A stretch of DNA of 64,000 nt from an uncultured Phycisphaerales bacterium (GCA_903845195.1 CAIMWO010000087.1:60487-124486), one strand, 5' to 3'. Shown: positions 27,707 to 35,795, counted from the stretch's first letter. Notes: generated from the letters alone by a model not told the origin. Numbers and translations: made by a program.

Positions 27707-29563
27707 TTGCTTCGCGAACTCCATATCCAGAACCTCGCCGTCATTCAGGACATCACTGTCGAATTCCACGCCGGCCTCAACTGCTTCACCGGCCAAACCG
27801 GTGCCGGCAAATCCCTCGTCATCGGGGCCCTGGAAATTCTCCTCGGTCTCCGCGCGCCCACCGACATGCTCCGCAAAGGCGCCAAGGAAGGCCGCGTCAC
27901 CGGCGTCTTCCACCTCGCCTCCGAAAACCTCCGCCAGGAAATCGCCCTCGCCACCGACCTCCCCCTCGAACAGGAACCCGAACTCGTCATCGCCCGCCGC
28001 CTCTTCGAATCCCCCGGCGGCAGCCGCACCTCCGCCTCCATCAACGGCCACCCCATCTCCGGCACCATGCTCAAACACGTCGGCGAAATCCTCGTCGACG
28101 TCCACGGCCAGCACGACGCCCAGTTCCTCCTCAAACCTGCCAACCAGCTCGCCGTCATCGATGACTTCGGCGGCGCCACCCCACTTCGCCGCCAGTTCGC
28201 CGATCTCTTCCACCAGCGCCAAACCCTCCTCGCCCAGCAAAAAGAACTCACCGCCTCCCGCACCCTCCGCCGCCAGCAACTCGAACTCTACGATTTCCAG
28301 GCCAAGGAAATCGATGATGCCCAGCTCGTCCCCGGCGAATACGAAGAACTCACCGCCCGCAACAAAGTCCTCTCCAACCTCGAAAAAATCAAACGCTCCG
28401 CCTCCGCCGCCTTCGCCGCTCTCTACGAAGATGAAGGCGCCGCCATCGAACGCCTCAAAGGCATCATGTCCCTCCTCCTCGAACTCTCCGAACTCGACGA
28501 ATCCCTCGCCCCCATCGCCGCCCAGGTCAAAGACGCCACGCTCAATCTCGATGATGCCGCCCTCTCCCTCTCCCGCTACACCAATCGCCTCGACGTCGAT
28601 CCCGCCCAGCTCGCCGAAATCAACGACCGCCTCAATCTCGTCAACCGCCTCATCGACAAGTACGCCGGTAGGGGGGCCCAGGGACTCGACGAAGTCCTCG
28701 CCTACCGCCAGCAGATCGGCCAGCAGATCACCGACCTCCGCGCCCAGGACCAGGACTACTCCACCATCGGCGACCAGCTCACCGTCCTCGAAAAACAACT
28801 CCGCACCGTCGGCGCCGATCTCACCAAGGCCCGCAAAAAAGCTGCCGACAAACTCACCCCGCTCGTCCACGCCCAGCTCGCGGACCTCGGCATGAAAGAG
28901 GCCCGCTTCTCCGTCGAATTCCAAACCATCGCCTCCGACCTCGCCCCCCCCGCCCCCCAGCTCAATCAAAAAGCCAAAACCGAAAATCGCAAATCACCCC
29001 TCGATGCCGCGCCCCTCTCCCTCGCCGACTTCTCCACCGCCTCCGGCCTCGAAACCGCCGAATTCCTCATCGCCCCCAACCCCGGCCAGCCCGCCCGCCC
29101 GCTCCGCCGCATCGCCTCCGGCGGCGAACTCTCCCGCATCATGCTCGCCCTCAAATCCATCCTCGCCCAACGCGGTGACGCCGGCGGCATCGGCGGCGGC
29201 GATCGCGTCGCCGTACTCGTCTTCGACGAAATCGACGCCAACGTCGGCGGCCGCATGGGCACCATCATCGGCGAAAAACTCCGCACCCTCGCCTCCTTCC
29301 ACCAGGTCCTCTGCATCACCCACCTCCCGCAAATCGCCTCCTTCGCCGACCGCCACCTCACCATCCGCAAACAAACCTCCGGTTCCCCCTCCGCCGGCGA
29401 AACCATCACCACCGTCACCGTCATGGACGGCGAACCCCGCCTCCACGAACTCGCCGAAATGATCACCGGCAAAGACATTTCCCCCACCTCCCTCGCCCAA
29501 GCCCGCGAACTCCTCTCCCTCGCCTCCCCCAAATCCCCCCCCAAGAAAAAGACCGCAAAATAA
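27707..29563 (+). CDS. recN: DNA repair protein RecN
   Basis: An SMC-like ATPase that organises DNA at double-strand breaks for recombination. The 618-residue protein has Walker A GQTGAGKS at 29-36, the Q-loop region DVHGQHDAQFLL, a central coiled coil (about 170-370), the ABC signature RRIASGGELSRIML, and Walker B VLVFDEIDANVGGRMG followed by CITHLPQIASFAD. It starts at TTG 27707 with GGAGG upstream. Residues about 420-432 (QKAKTENRKS) are an in-frame insert formed by a degenerate A-rich heptad array. Confidence 0.95.
   Translation: MLRELHIQNLAVIQDITVEFHAGLNCFTGQTGAGKSLVIGALEILLGLRAPTDMLRKGAKEGRVTGVFHLASENLRQEIALATDLPLEQEPELVIARRLFESPGGSRTSASINGHPISGTMLKHVGEILVDVHGQHDAQFLLKPANQLAVIDDFGGATPLRRQFADLFHQRQTLLAQQKELTASRTLRRQQLELYDFQAKEIDDAQLVPGEYEELTARNKVLSNLEKIKRSASAAFAALYEDEGAAIERLKGIMSLLLELSELDESLAPIAAQVKDATLNLDDAALSLSRYTNRLDVDPAQLAEINDRLNLVNRLIDKYAGRGAQGLDEVLAYRQQIGQQITDLRAQDQDYSTIGDQLTVLEKQLRTVGADLTKARKKAADKLTPLVHAQLADLGMKEARFSVEFQTIASDLAPPAPQLNQKAKTENRKSPLDAAPLSLADFSTASGLETAEFLIAPNPGQPARPLRRIASGGELSRIMLALKSILAQRGDAGGIGGGDRVAVLVFDEIDANVGGRMGTIIGEKLRTLASFHQVLCITHLPQIASFADRHLTIRKQTSGSPSAGETITTVTVMDGEPRLHELAEMITGKDISPTSLAQARELLSLASPKSPPKKKTAK
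28966..28999. repeat. A-rich heptad array inside recN
   Basis: Units AAAAGCC, AAAACCG, AAAATCG and CAAATCA with 7-bp spacing lie in frame and encode a charged segment absent from the conserved RecN fold. Confidence 0.55.
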
Positions 29564-29598
29564 AATAACGGGTGCCCTGCCCGTGTGTCCGTGTATCG

Positions 29599-29675
29599 GG
29601 TGCCATGCCCAGTGGGGCAGGGGCCCCGCTGGGCATGTTCGCGGAGACACCCATCAATTCAATCGGAATGCTCCA
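29599..29675. repeat. REP-like palindromic element, copy B
   Basis: Hairpin ATGCCCAGTGGGG / CCCCGCTGGGCAT around CAGGGG, then the same tail as copy A (GTTCGCGGA-ACACCCATC onwards to GGAATGCTCCA). Four bases of the left arm differ from copy A, and the right arm has changed to keep pairing, with one G-U. Confidence 0.75.
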
Positions 29676-29784
29676 ATACGTGAAAACTCCATCCAACGTC
29701 CATTAATGCTTGTCACGTTGCGATCCCCGCCATCACCCACAATTCTGATATATACCCATCATCAGCTTACCCCCCAAAGGATTC

Positions 29785-29894
29785 GTGCCAGCCAGAAGAT
29801 TGAAGTTACAATCCTAAAGGATCGAAACGGGGACGAAGCTAGAAAGCGTGGGGGACATGGGACACTACGGGAGGCTCTGAACGGTGGCAAGTAA
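29785..29894 (+). pseudogene. C-terminal remnant of a possible polymorphic toxin
   Basis: A 36-codon tail, RASQKIEVTILKDRNGDEAR then KRGGHGTLREALNGGK, ends in TAA just 19 bases before an Imm1-type immunity gene. Upstream the frame passes into the REP-like element and unrelated DNA, so any toxin body is missing. Position and character (charged, helical, short) fit the end of a secreted toxin whose immunity gene survived. This is inference; the tail is too short to name the toxin family. Confidence 0.4.
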
Positions 29895-29913
29895 CACGCT
29901 GAGGTGATATTCC

Positions 29914-30324
29914 ATGGGACCAATAACCATCCTATATGATGATTTACAGTCAGGCGAGAAACAGGAAACCGTCTCTACACCCGAAGAGCTTAAGTCTCGA
30001 CTGAAAGCAATTGGCGATGATTACTCAACTCGCGTAAGAATGCCATTCGGGGTGGATCTCGTGACTGATGGAGGCGACCGGCTAAGCATTGCGTTAGGCC
30101 AAGAGCATGCGGTCGTTTCGCATTTTGATGCCGAAAACATCGAAACAGTCACCGCGGTAGGCAACTCTCATGCTGCCGGCAGCACGCCGTTCTACTTTGG
30201 CGATCACACCCTCATACCTAATAGGTTTCTCATTCCGGTCGACATCGCTTGGCGCATCGTTGACGAATGGTGCGATCGCGGTACTTTAAGTTCATTGCTT
30301 ACTTGGACATCGGCTATTAAATGA
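29914..30324 (+). CDS. Imm1-like immunity protein
   Basis: A 136-residue acidic cytoplasmic protein resembling the Imm1 immunity family, with a central LSIALGQEHAVVSHF, a turn at FYFGDHTLIPNRFLIPVDIA, and a C-terminal tryptophan (LLTWTSA) after a helix (AWRIVDEWCDRG). Imm1 proteins neutralise deaminase-type polymorphic toxins. GAGGTGAT lies about 10 bases before the ATG. A toxin-like remnant lies just upstream and no complete toxin is near, so it may be an orphan immunity gene. GC is lower than in neighbours, consistent with transfer. Confidence in the family is moderate. Confidence 0.6.
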   Translation: MGPITILYDDLQSGEKQETVSTPEELKSRLKAIGDDYSTRVRMPFGVDLVTDGGDRLSIALGQEHAVVSHFDAENIETVTAVGNSHAAGSTPFYFGDHTLIPNRFLIPVDIAWRIVDEWCDRGTLSSLLTWTSAIK

Positions 30325-30393
30325 GATGAACGAAAGGTGATGCACCTCATTATTGCTTCCTCTGAAAAAATAGATCAACCGAAACATCTGGAA

Positions 30394-30588
30394 ATGACTA
30401 TGAAAACTATGAAACGATGTCTGCACGCCGTCGTGCTAGCCCTTGTGATCGCATGCGTGCTGGGTCTCGCCCTCCGGGTATTCTTCCCAATCCAAACGTT
30501 GTCGAACAGCGCCGGTTGGCTCCTCGTCTGGACACCTGTGTTGATTGTTGCATGGATCATTGATGGACCAAAACGGCGACGCGAATAG
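30394..30588 (+). CDS. Small membrane protein
   Basis: A short protein of about 64 residues with two hydrophobic segments (AVVLALVIACVLGLALRVFF and AGWLLVWTPVLIVAWII) and a basic tail GPKRRRE. A longer start at GTG 30337 (83 residues) is possible, but the added residues are polar and lack a well-placed ribosome site. It follows the immunity gene by 70 bases with similarly low GC and may belong to the same acquired unit. No family was recognised. Confidence 0.5.
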   Translation: MTMKTMKRCLHAVVLALVIACVLGLALRVFFPIQTLSNSAGWLLVWTPVLIVAWIIDGPKRRRE

Positions 30589-30642
30589 AGTGCGAATTAA
30601 AGGGGCCGCGCCTCATTCCTGCTTCCACATCCCCAATTTTCC

Positions 30643-30682
30643 CACATTCGTGTCCATTAGTGTTCATTAGTGGCTAATTTAT
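30643..30682. repeat. Decamer array supplying the end of tatC
   Basis: CATTCGTGTC, CATTAGTGTT and CATTAGTGGC repeat every 10 bp, then TAATTTA. On the - strand this encodes the last residues KLATNEH and the stop of tatC. Relatives are at 16882 and 60524. Confidence 0.7.
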
Positions 30683-31730
30683 CTCCCCCATGATGCTTCC
30701 GATAGAAAAACCGCATCACCACCAGCCCCAATTCGAACAACCCCCACGTCAATACCGGCAGCGCAACATTGCTGAAAATATCCTGGCTCGGCGTCAAAAA
30801 AATCGCCGCCACAAAACACCCGAAAATAATGATCCGCCGACGCTTCGATAACGTCTCCGGCTTCACCAGCCCCGTCAGCCCCAGCACCCCCATCACCACC
30901 GGCACATGAAACACAATCACGATCACCAGCGCCATCACGATCAGCTCCCCAACATATTCGTTGGGATCGATCAGCGGCACGATCATCGAGCCGCCCGTAG
31001 TCGTGAAAACGCCGACGCGCCCGTTATGAAAGAACCGCACCTCATTCATGCGCGTGTTGCACCACACCTGCCCCTCGATCGGCGACACAGGATCATTCTC
31101 CAACTGCGGCAGAATCACCGGCTCGGTCGATGCAGGCCCCGTCGACACCTGCGTTCCCGCCGCAGCCGGCCCGATCCCCATCGTCTTATCATTGGCCCAC
31201 ATGAACTTCTTGGTCACCCAGCGAAAATAATCGCTCCCCTGGCTCGATGGCGCCGGATACGTCGTCGTCCAGAAAATGAAAAATGCCAGCGTCGCCGGCA
31301 GCAGCACGTAATACATGAAGACCAGCCCCAGCCCCGTCATCGCCATCGACAGCACCATCAGAATGGATGCCGTCCTTCGCTCCACCTCGTACAGCCCCGC
31401 CTCGATAAATTTCCACATCTGGAAAATCACCCACGGCCCCGAAACGATCAACGCCGAAATGATCGAGACTTTCAGATAAATCGAAAACGCCGAAATATTC
31501 GATCGCGTGTACGTCTGGATCGGCAGATCCGCCAACCGCTGCACTTCCTGCAGTGGCACCATGAGGAACGCAATAATCGTCCGCCCGTAATACAGCGTCA
31601 CCCCCAGCGCCAGCACCACCCCCAGCAGCGCAAAAATCAACCGCCGCCGCAGCTCCTCAATGTGATCCCCAAAACTCATCACCGCCGCACCCGGATCCGG
31701 CGGACCCTTCCGCACCATAAAAATCTCCAT
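30657..31730 (-). CDS. tatC: Sec-independent translocase TatC with enlarged periplasmic loop
   Basis: The receptor core of the twin-arginine system that exports folded proteins. The start is typical: SFGDHIEELRRRLIFALLG. Conserved blocks include GPWVIFQMWKFIEAGLYEVER with the signal-peptide-binding Glu, and FHVPVVMGVLGLTGLV. The C-terminal hairpin contains FLTPSQDIFSN. At 357 residues it is about 100 longer than usual because the periplasmic loop between the third and fourth helices carries a polar insert (about residues 165-265). The last residues and the stop are provided by the decamer repeat at 30643-30682. No tatA or tatB gene is adjacent. Confidence 0.93.
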   Translation of the reverse strand: MEIFMVRKGPPDPGAAVMSFGDHIEELRRRLIFALLGVVLALGVTLYYGRTIIAFLMVPLQEVQRLADLPIQTYTRSNISAFSIYLKVSIISALIVSGPWVIFQMWKFIEAGLYEVERRTASILMVLSMAMTGLGLVFMYYVLLPATLAFFIFWTTTYPAPSSQGSDYFRWVTKKFMWANDKTMGIGPAAAGTQVSTGPASTEPVILPQLENDPVSPIEGQVWCNTRMNEVRFFHNGRVGVFTTTGGSMIVPLIDPNEYVGELIVMALVIVIVFHVPVVMGVLGLTGLVKPETLSKRRRIIIFGCFVAAIFLTPSQDIFSNVALPVLTWGLFELGLVVMRFFYRKHHGGDKLATNEH

Positions 31731-31780
31731 AGTCCCCCCGACAAACCCCCGCCATCATATCCGCCCTCCCCCCACAGGCC

Positions 31781-31912
31781 ACTGACAACTGACGCAATGA
31801 CCAATGACCAAGGACCAATGCCCAAGGACCAAGGACCAATGACCAATGACGAAGGACCAACAACCGTCGCCGTCCTTGCGTCATTGGTCCTTGGTCATTG
31901 CGTCATTCGCTC
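31781..31912. repeat. Inverted heptad arrays, CAATGAC/CAAGGAC family
   Basis: About ten units of CAATGAC or CAAGGAC (31795-31859) are followed, after some 20 bases, by the complementary GTCATTG/GTCCTTG units (31880-31907). The two arms could form a long hairpin just upstream of the ACP phosphodiesterase gene. Confidence 0.75.
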
Positions 31913-31926
31913 GGTATGCTGACTCC

Positions 31927-32532
31927 ATGAACCTCCTCTCCCACGCCCTCCTCTCCCCACCCGACCACGGCACCCTCGTCGGCAACCTCATCGCCGACTG
32001 GGTCAAAGGCCGCGCCCGCCTCGCCCTCCCCGAATCCTTTCACCCCGGCCTCACCCTGCATCGCCGCATCGACGCCTTCACCGATACCCATCCCCTCGTC
32101 GAACACTGCTCCAACCTCCTGGCCCCGCGCTGGGGCCGCTACTCCACCGTCCTTGTCGACATCCTCTTCGATCACTGCCTCGCCATCGATTGGCATCACT
32201 TCTGTCCCCTCCCGCGCCGCGACTTCATCGCCTCCGTCTACGCCGCCCTCCGCGCCCACCTCGCCCTCATCCCCGAGCGCGCCCGCTACGGCGTCTGCGT
32301 CCTCCTCGCCGACGACTGGTTCAACGCCTACGCCACTCTCGACGGCATCGCGCTCTCCCTCACGCGCCTCTCCGGCCGCCTCCGCCACAACATCGAACTC
32401 GCCCCCGCCGTCGACGACTTCCTCACCCACCGCCCCGCCTTCCTCACCGCCTTCCACCAATTCCTCCCCCAAATCCGCACCCACCTCACCCCTCACGCCA
32501 ACGCCATTCCCCCCGCAATGGCCCACCAATAA
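31927..32532 (+). CDS. acpH: Acyl carrier protein phosphodiesterase
   Basis: Predicted to remove the phosphopantetheine arm from holo-ACP. The 201-residue protein begins MNLLSHALLSPP and has the AcpH (HD-like metal phosphohydrolase) pattern: GNLIADWVKG, HPGLTLHRRIDAFTDTHPLV, and RWGRYSTVLVDILFDHCLA with a metal-binding Asp-His. A frame from 31846 is longer, but its extra residues come only from the heptad array, so 31927 is taken. No clear ribosome site is visible. The gene is the last host gene before the prophage. Confidence 0.8.
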   Translation: MNLLSHALLSPPDHGTLVGNLIADWVKGRARLALPESFHPGLTLHRRIDAFTDTHPLVEHCSNLLAPRWGRYSTVLVDILFDHCLAIDWHHFCPLPRRDFIASVYAALRAHLALIPERARYGVCVLLADDWFNAYATLDGIALSLTRLSGRLRHNIELAPAVDDFLTHRPAFLTAFHQFLPQIRTHLTPHANAIPPAMAHQ

Positions 32533-32588
32533 ATTGTGCGTAGGGCAGCGCCATTTCGGCATGTCCCGGAAGACCCATTTCGTGTGCC

Positions 32589-32626
32589 ATGCCTTACGGG
32601 GCAGGGGCCAGTATCCTCATTACAGT
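32589..32626. other. attL, left prophage junction
   Basis: Host half-site ATGCCTTACGGGGCA (left arm of the REP-like hairpin) joins phage half-site GGCCAGTATCCTCATTACAG through GGGGCC (32604-32609), shared with attR at 59779-59784. Putting the host halves together restores a 32-bp dyad. Putting the phage halves together gives a 44-bp imperfect dyad (15 of 22 arm pairs by eye). Both dyads centre between 32604 and 32605, so the exchange dinucleotide is predicted to be GG. Confidence 0.85.
32612..32617 (+). promoter_or_regulatory. -10 half of an att-split promoter
   Basis: TATCCT lies 17 bp from TTGACA (59764-59769) only when attP is rebuilt. In the prophage the -35 position is filled by host ATGCCT (32589-32594). 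It points at the integrase, whose start is 66 bases beyond the end of TATCCT. Confidence 0.5.
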
Positions 32627-32682
32627 GATTCGCTGGATTTGGCAAAAAGCCACCAGTAACATTGTAACGAGGAGAACATACC

Positions 32683-34416
32683 GTGAAAAACCAGCAAAAA
32701 ACCGCCTATAGTTATGTCCGCTTTTCAACCCCCCGCCAGCAGCATGGCGACAGCCTACGCCGCCAGACGGAAGCCACCGAATCATATTGTGCAGCCAATG
32801 GCCTAACACTGGACCGCACACTAAATCTTAAAGACCTTGGCGTATCGGCCTACCACGGCAAAAATGCCGCAGCCGGAAAACTCGGGAAGTTTATCACAGC
32901 CGTGGAATCCGGGAAGGTCCAGCCGGGCGCAACGCTGGTAGTGGAATCGATTGACCGCCTCAGCCGGGCCGAGGTTTTGACGGCGCTTGAACTTTTTACC
33001 AGAATCATAAATCTGGAAATCGAAATCGTGACCTTGATCGACGGCAAAAAGTACACGAAGGCCAGCGTAAACGGCAACCCGATGGACCTCATGTTTTCGA
33101 TTATGGTTATGAGCCGGGCCAACGAAGAAAGCGCCGTCAAATCCCACCGCAGCCGGGCCAACTGGACCGCCGCCCGCACGAAGGCCCGAGAGAACGGAAA
33201 ATGCAAGCCCGGCAATTGCCCATTTTGGACCACCCCCAACGCCACCCGGACGGCCTACGATGTTATCCCCGCCAAGATGAGCATTGCCCGCCGCATCATT
33301 GACGCCGCAATCGCCGGTTATGGCACCTACTCAATCGCCAAGACATTGAACGCCGATGGCATCGCCAACCCCACCGGCAAAACGCTATGGAGCGCCCACG
33401 CCGTTGAACACCTCCTGAAATCCAAAACTTTGATCGGCCAATACCAGCCCCGTGATATCACCGGAAAGCCCATCGGGGAGGCCGTGAAAGCCTACTATCC
33501 CGCCGTATGCAGCGAGGCCGAATTTTACCGCATCGCCGCCAGCCGTAAGGCACCGGCAGCCATCGCCAAAGGCCGCACCGGAACCGGCGTATCGAATCTT
33601 TTCACCGGACTACTAACCCACCAGCCCACTAACAGCAGCATGAGGATTTTAGTTTCCCGTGGCAAGCGGTTAATCCCGAGCGCCGCCCACGCCGGAAAAG
33701 TAACGTGGGATTCATTTGGCTATGCCGCTTTTGAAGATGCTTTTTTACGGTTTGTGAGTGAAATCGAAATCAACACCGCCCCCCGATCCAGCAAAGTGGC
33801 AGCCATCGAAACCGAACTAGGCATGGTTTCCGAAACGCTGGCACGCCTGCAAAATGAACTTAACCAAAACGGAAACGTGGATGCTTTCATCATCGCAGCC
33901 AAAAACTGGACCAGCCGCAAAGAAGCGTTGACAAACGACCTCGAAAACGAACGGGCCAAAAACGCCACGCCCGCCGTTAGCACCGCCGACATATCGGCCA
34001 TGTATGCCGCAATGTCAAAGATGCCCGAGGACCAGCGGACAGCCGCCCGCCTGCAATTGCGAAGCGCCATCGCCGCCGTGGTCAAACAGATAGATATGGC
34101 CTATGAGACTGTCCGGTGCGTGACTATCGCCGCCGTGCGGGTTACGTTGGCCAACCAGACCAGCCGCTTTTTTGTGATCCGCTACGCCAGCCGTGGGGCA
34201 GACGCCCGGAAATGCCAGAACGGTGGACCGGTAACGCAGATCGCTGGCACCTCAGCGATTGGCCATGCCGATTTTATCCCCGCCGATCTTATGGCCACCG
34301 TGCGGGCCATGCACACCGAGTTAGCAGACCATAAGACCGTAACCCCCGCCGAATTTGGCCTAGCACTTAACGCCGTTTGGGATGCACCCCCCGCCAGCAA
34401 GGCCAACGCCGCCTAA
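32683..34416 (+). CDS. int: Large serine recombinase (phage integrase)
   Basis: Carries out site-specific recombination between attP and attB. The 577-residue protein has a resolvase catalytic domain (about 1-155) with nucleophile Ser15 in SYVRFSTPRQ and the DRLSR motif at 91-95. A recombinase domain covers about 180-300 (GYGTYSIAKTLNADGIANP, LKSKTLIGQYQP). The segment where a zinc ribbon normally lies (about 305-345, NLFTGLLTHQPTNSS) has no cysteines. A coiled coil at about 365-425 and a C-terminal domain follow. Start at GTG with GAGGAG upstream. A strong hairpin lies after the stop. The gene is the first of the prophage, directly beside attL. Confidence 0.92.
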   Translation: MKNQQKTAYSYVRFSTPRQQHGDSLRRQTEATESYCAANGLTLDRTLNLKDLGVSAYHGKNAAAGKLGKFITAVESGKVQPGATLVVESIDRLSRAEVLTALELFTRIINLEIEIVTLIDGKKYTKASVNGNPMDLMFSIMVMSRANEESAVKSHRSRANWTAARTKARENGKCKPGNCPFWTTPNATRTAYDVIPAKMSIARRIIDAAIAGYGTYSIAKTLNADGIANPTGKTLWSAHAVEHLLKSKTLIGQYQPRDITGKPIGEAVKAYYPAVCSEAEFYRIAASRKAPAAIAKGRTGTGVSNLFTGLLTHQPTNSSMRILVSRGKRLIPSAAHAGKVTWDSFGYAAFEDAFLRFVSEIEINTAPRSSKVAAIETELGMVSETLARLQNELNQNGNVDAFIIAAKNWTSRKEALTNDLENERAKNATPAVSTADISAMYAAMSKMPEDQRTAARLQLRSAIAAVVKQIDMAYETVRCVTIAAVRVTLANQTSRFFVIRYASRGADARKCQNGGPVTQIAGTSAIGHADFIPADLMATVRAMHTELADHKTVTPAEFGLALNAVWDAPPASKANAA

Positions 34417-34435
34417 ATGGCCGATACATACTATG

Positions 34436-34468
34436 GAGGCCGAGCGTTATGGGGGTACGCTTGGCCTC
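34436..34468 (+). terminator. Hairpin after the integrase gene
   Basis: GAGGCCGAGCGT (34436-34447) pairs with ACGCTTGGCCTC (34457-34468) with one G-U pair and a nine-base loop. The following T tract is short. It is likely a terminator for int. Confidence 0.6.
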
Positions 34469-34705
34469 TGTTTACTTCAGCCCACGCCAGTGATTTGTAC
34501 GCCCGCAAGTTACGGGGGTGGAAGACCAAAACGTGGAAAGTGCAGGCCTCAGCCGCCAATCATCGCCACAGAGAAACCGCCCACCGCACAGAATGCCTAT
34601 GGGCCAATTGGTAACGCTTCCCCCGTCATTCCACGCCCCACGCCCACGGACGCAGCCACGGGCATTCTAACCACATTCCACGACATTCTAGCCGCCACGC
34701 CAATT

Positions 34706-34814
34706 AGTAACCTAATTTGGTTACTTTTTTGGTTCACTAAAAAGGTAACCTATCTGGTTTACCTATTTCGGTTACTTAATTAGTAACCTATTTTGGTCCA
34801 CTAATTCGGTTACT
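34706..34814. repeat. Iteron-like array of GGTTAC/GTAACC
   Basis: Nine sites at intervals of 12-14 bp: GTAACC 34707, GGTTAC 34719, GGTTCAC 34731, GGTAACC 34744, GGTTTACC 34756, GGTTAC 34770, GTAACC 34783, GGTCCAC 34795, GGTTAC 34808. They are linked by A/T-rich spacers (TAATT, TATTT). It could be a replication origin, a partition site or an operator array. It precedes the early promoter and lies about 1.5 kb before the replication gene. Confidence 0.7.
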
Positions 34815-34920
34815 AATTCAGTCATAAGTTATCGAAAATTCACCCGCCTAACATGAGGCAAACACTGGAAAATCAAGGAGAAAATGACAATATATGGAAA
34901 AATAATAATATGCACTTAGC

Positions 34921-34949
34921 TTGACTTGCCTCGGGGAGTGGCATATCAT
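34921..34949 (+). promoter_or_regulatory. Sigma70-type early promoter
   Basis: TTGACT (34921-34926), a 17-bp spacer, and TATCAT (34944-34949), followed by AT-rich DNA and the ribosome site of the gene at 34975. The 34820-34920 stretch upstream is AT-rich and contains no supported gene. Confidence 0.65.
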
Positions 34950-34974
34950 CATCATATAGATGAAGGAGGCCACT

Positions 34975-35250
34975 ATGATGACCGTAGGTGATGTAATCGC
35001 ACTAGCGAACAATGGGGATGACTATTGGAACGAGTACACCGATAACATAGCCGAGGCCGTACGGCTATGCCGCCGCAATGGGATCGAGATTACCCCCGAT
35101 GAGGCGCAGCGGTTCATAGATGACGTAAGTTTCGATGTGCCGTATCCGGTGGGTGATGACGGAGGCCACCTCATGGCGACACTCGACCCGCCAGACGGCA
35201 GTCACGACATTACCTATCGCCTAGCCTATGTACCCGCCATGGTGAATTAA
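34975..35250 (+). CDS. Small early phage protein
   Basis: A 91-residue acidic protein starting at ATG 34975, where GGAGG is five bases upstream; an in-frame ATG at 34960 overlaps that ribosome site and is rejected. It has no Cys pairs or membrane segment. The N-terminal half is helical (VGDVIALANNGDDYWNEYTD, EAVRLCRRNGIEITPDEA), reminiscent of a small DNA- or protein-binding domain. It is the first gene behind the early promoter, next to the iteron-like array, and is closed by a terminator. A regulatory or replication-accessory role is possible but not shown. Confidence 0.6.
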   Translation: MMTVGDVIALANNGDDYWNEYTDNIAEAVRLCRRNGIEITPDEAQRFIDDVSFDVPYPVGDDGGHLMATLDPPDGSHDITYRLAYVPAMVN

Positions 35251-35298
35251 ACAAATAGGTCTCTTGACGGTGACCGGCCAAGGACGGCCAACTCTCCC

Positions 35299-35333
35299 GC
35301 CCACCCCGCCAGTTTGGGGGGTGGGCTTTTTTC
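35299..35333 (+). terminator. Rho-independent terminator
   Basis: GCCCACCCC (35299-35307) pairs with GGGGTGGGC (35318-35326), followed by six T. Confidence 0.85.
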
Positions 35334-35362
35334 ATGCCGATAGAATCCATGGAGGCCAGCCC

Positions 35363-35596
35363 ATGCCCGAAACCTACATCGCCATCCATCACCTTGCGAC
35401 ACCCCGGCAGCGACGGGCGCTCTATAGGTTTGGACTCCGTGATCCGCAGATCGTACGGGCCATGACCGCCCCCGAGGCCAGCCGACTGCTAACTATCCTA
35501 GTTACGGTGGCCAGACGCATACAGCCCGAGGCCACGACGCCCGCCGAATCCGAGGCCCGCAGGACCGCCGACGCCGTGGGGGCGAAGCCCCTGTAA
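35363..35596 (+). CDS. Small basic phage protein
   Basis: A 77-residue protein starting MPETYIAIHHLATPRQRRAL. ATG 35363 is chosen because GGAGG lies eight bases upstream; the frame extends further left but only through the terminator. It is Arg- and Ala-rich with predicted helices and no Cys. It lies between two terminators (35299-35333 and 35668-35704) and so is probably transcribed separately. It could be a small DNA-binding or excision factor, but no motif proves this. Confidence 0.5.
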   Translation: MPETYIAIHHLATPRQRRALYRFGLRDPQIVRAMTAPEASRLLTILVTVARRIQPEATTPAESEARRTADAVGAKPL

Positions 35597-35667
35597 TCCA
35601 GCCCCGGCAGCTAATGAAAAAACCCGCCCCGGTCGATAAAAAATAGTTGCCATATTTTTGACTCCGC

Positions 35668-35704
35668 AAACCCCCCACCGTGACTAAGTGGGGGTTTCGC
35701 TTTT
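35668..35704 (+). terminator. Rho-independent terminator
   Basis: An AAACCCCCCAC arm (35668-35678) pairs with GTGGGGGTTT (35688-35697), followed by CGCTTTTTG. Confidence 0.75.
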
Positions 35705-35795
35705 TGCATCGCTAAACTGTGAAACGCTAATCCGCCAGAGGCCCGCTACCGATAGATGGGATTGGTTGATAACGCTTAGGAAAATGGAGAGACAC

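Noticed and set aside
31781..31912. CRISPR array
   Set aside because: Units are 7 bp and degenerate with no unique spacers; this is a short tandem repeat array.
34417..34614. 65-codon frame starting in the integrase stop (TAAATGG)
   Set aside because: It runs through the strong hairpin after int, has no ribosome site and no family resemblance.
34884..34919. 11-codon leader peptide with AAGGAG upstream
   Set aside because: Too short, with only three bases between ribosome site and ATG; chance occurrence in AT-rich DNA is likely.
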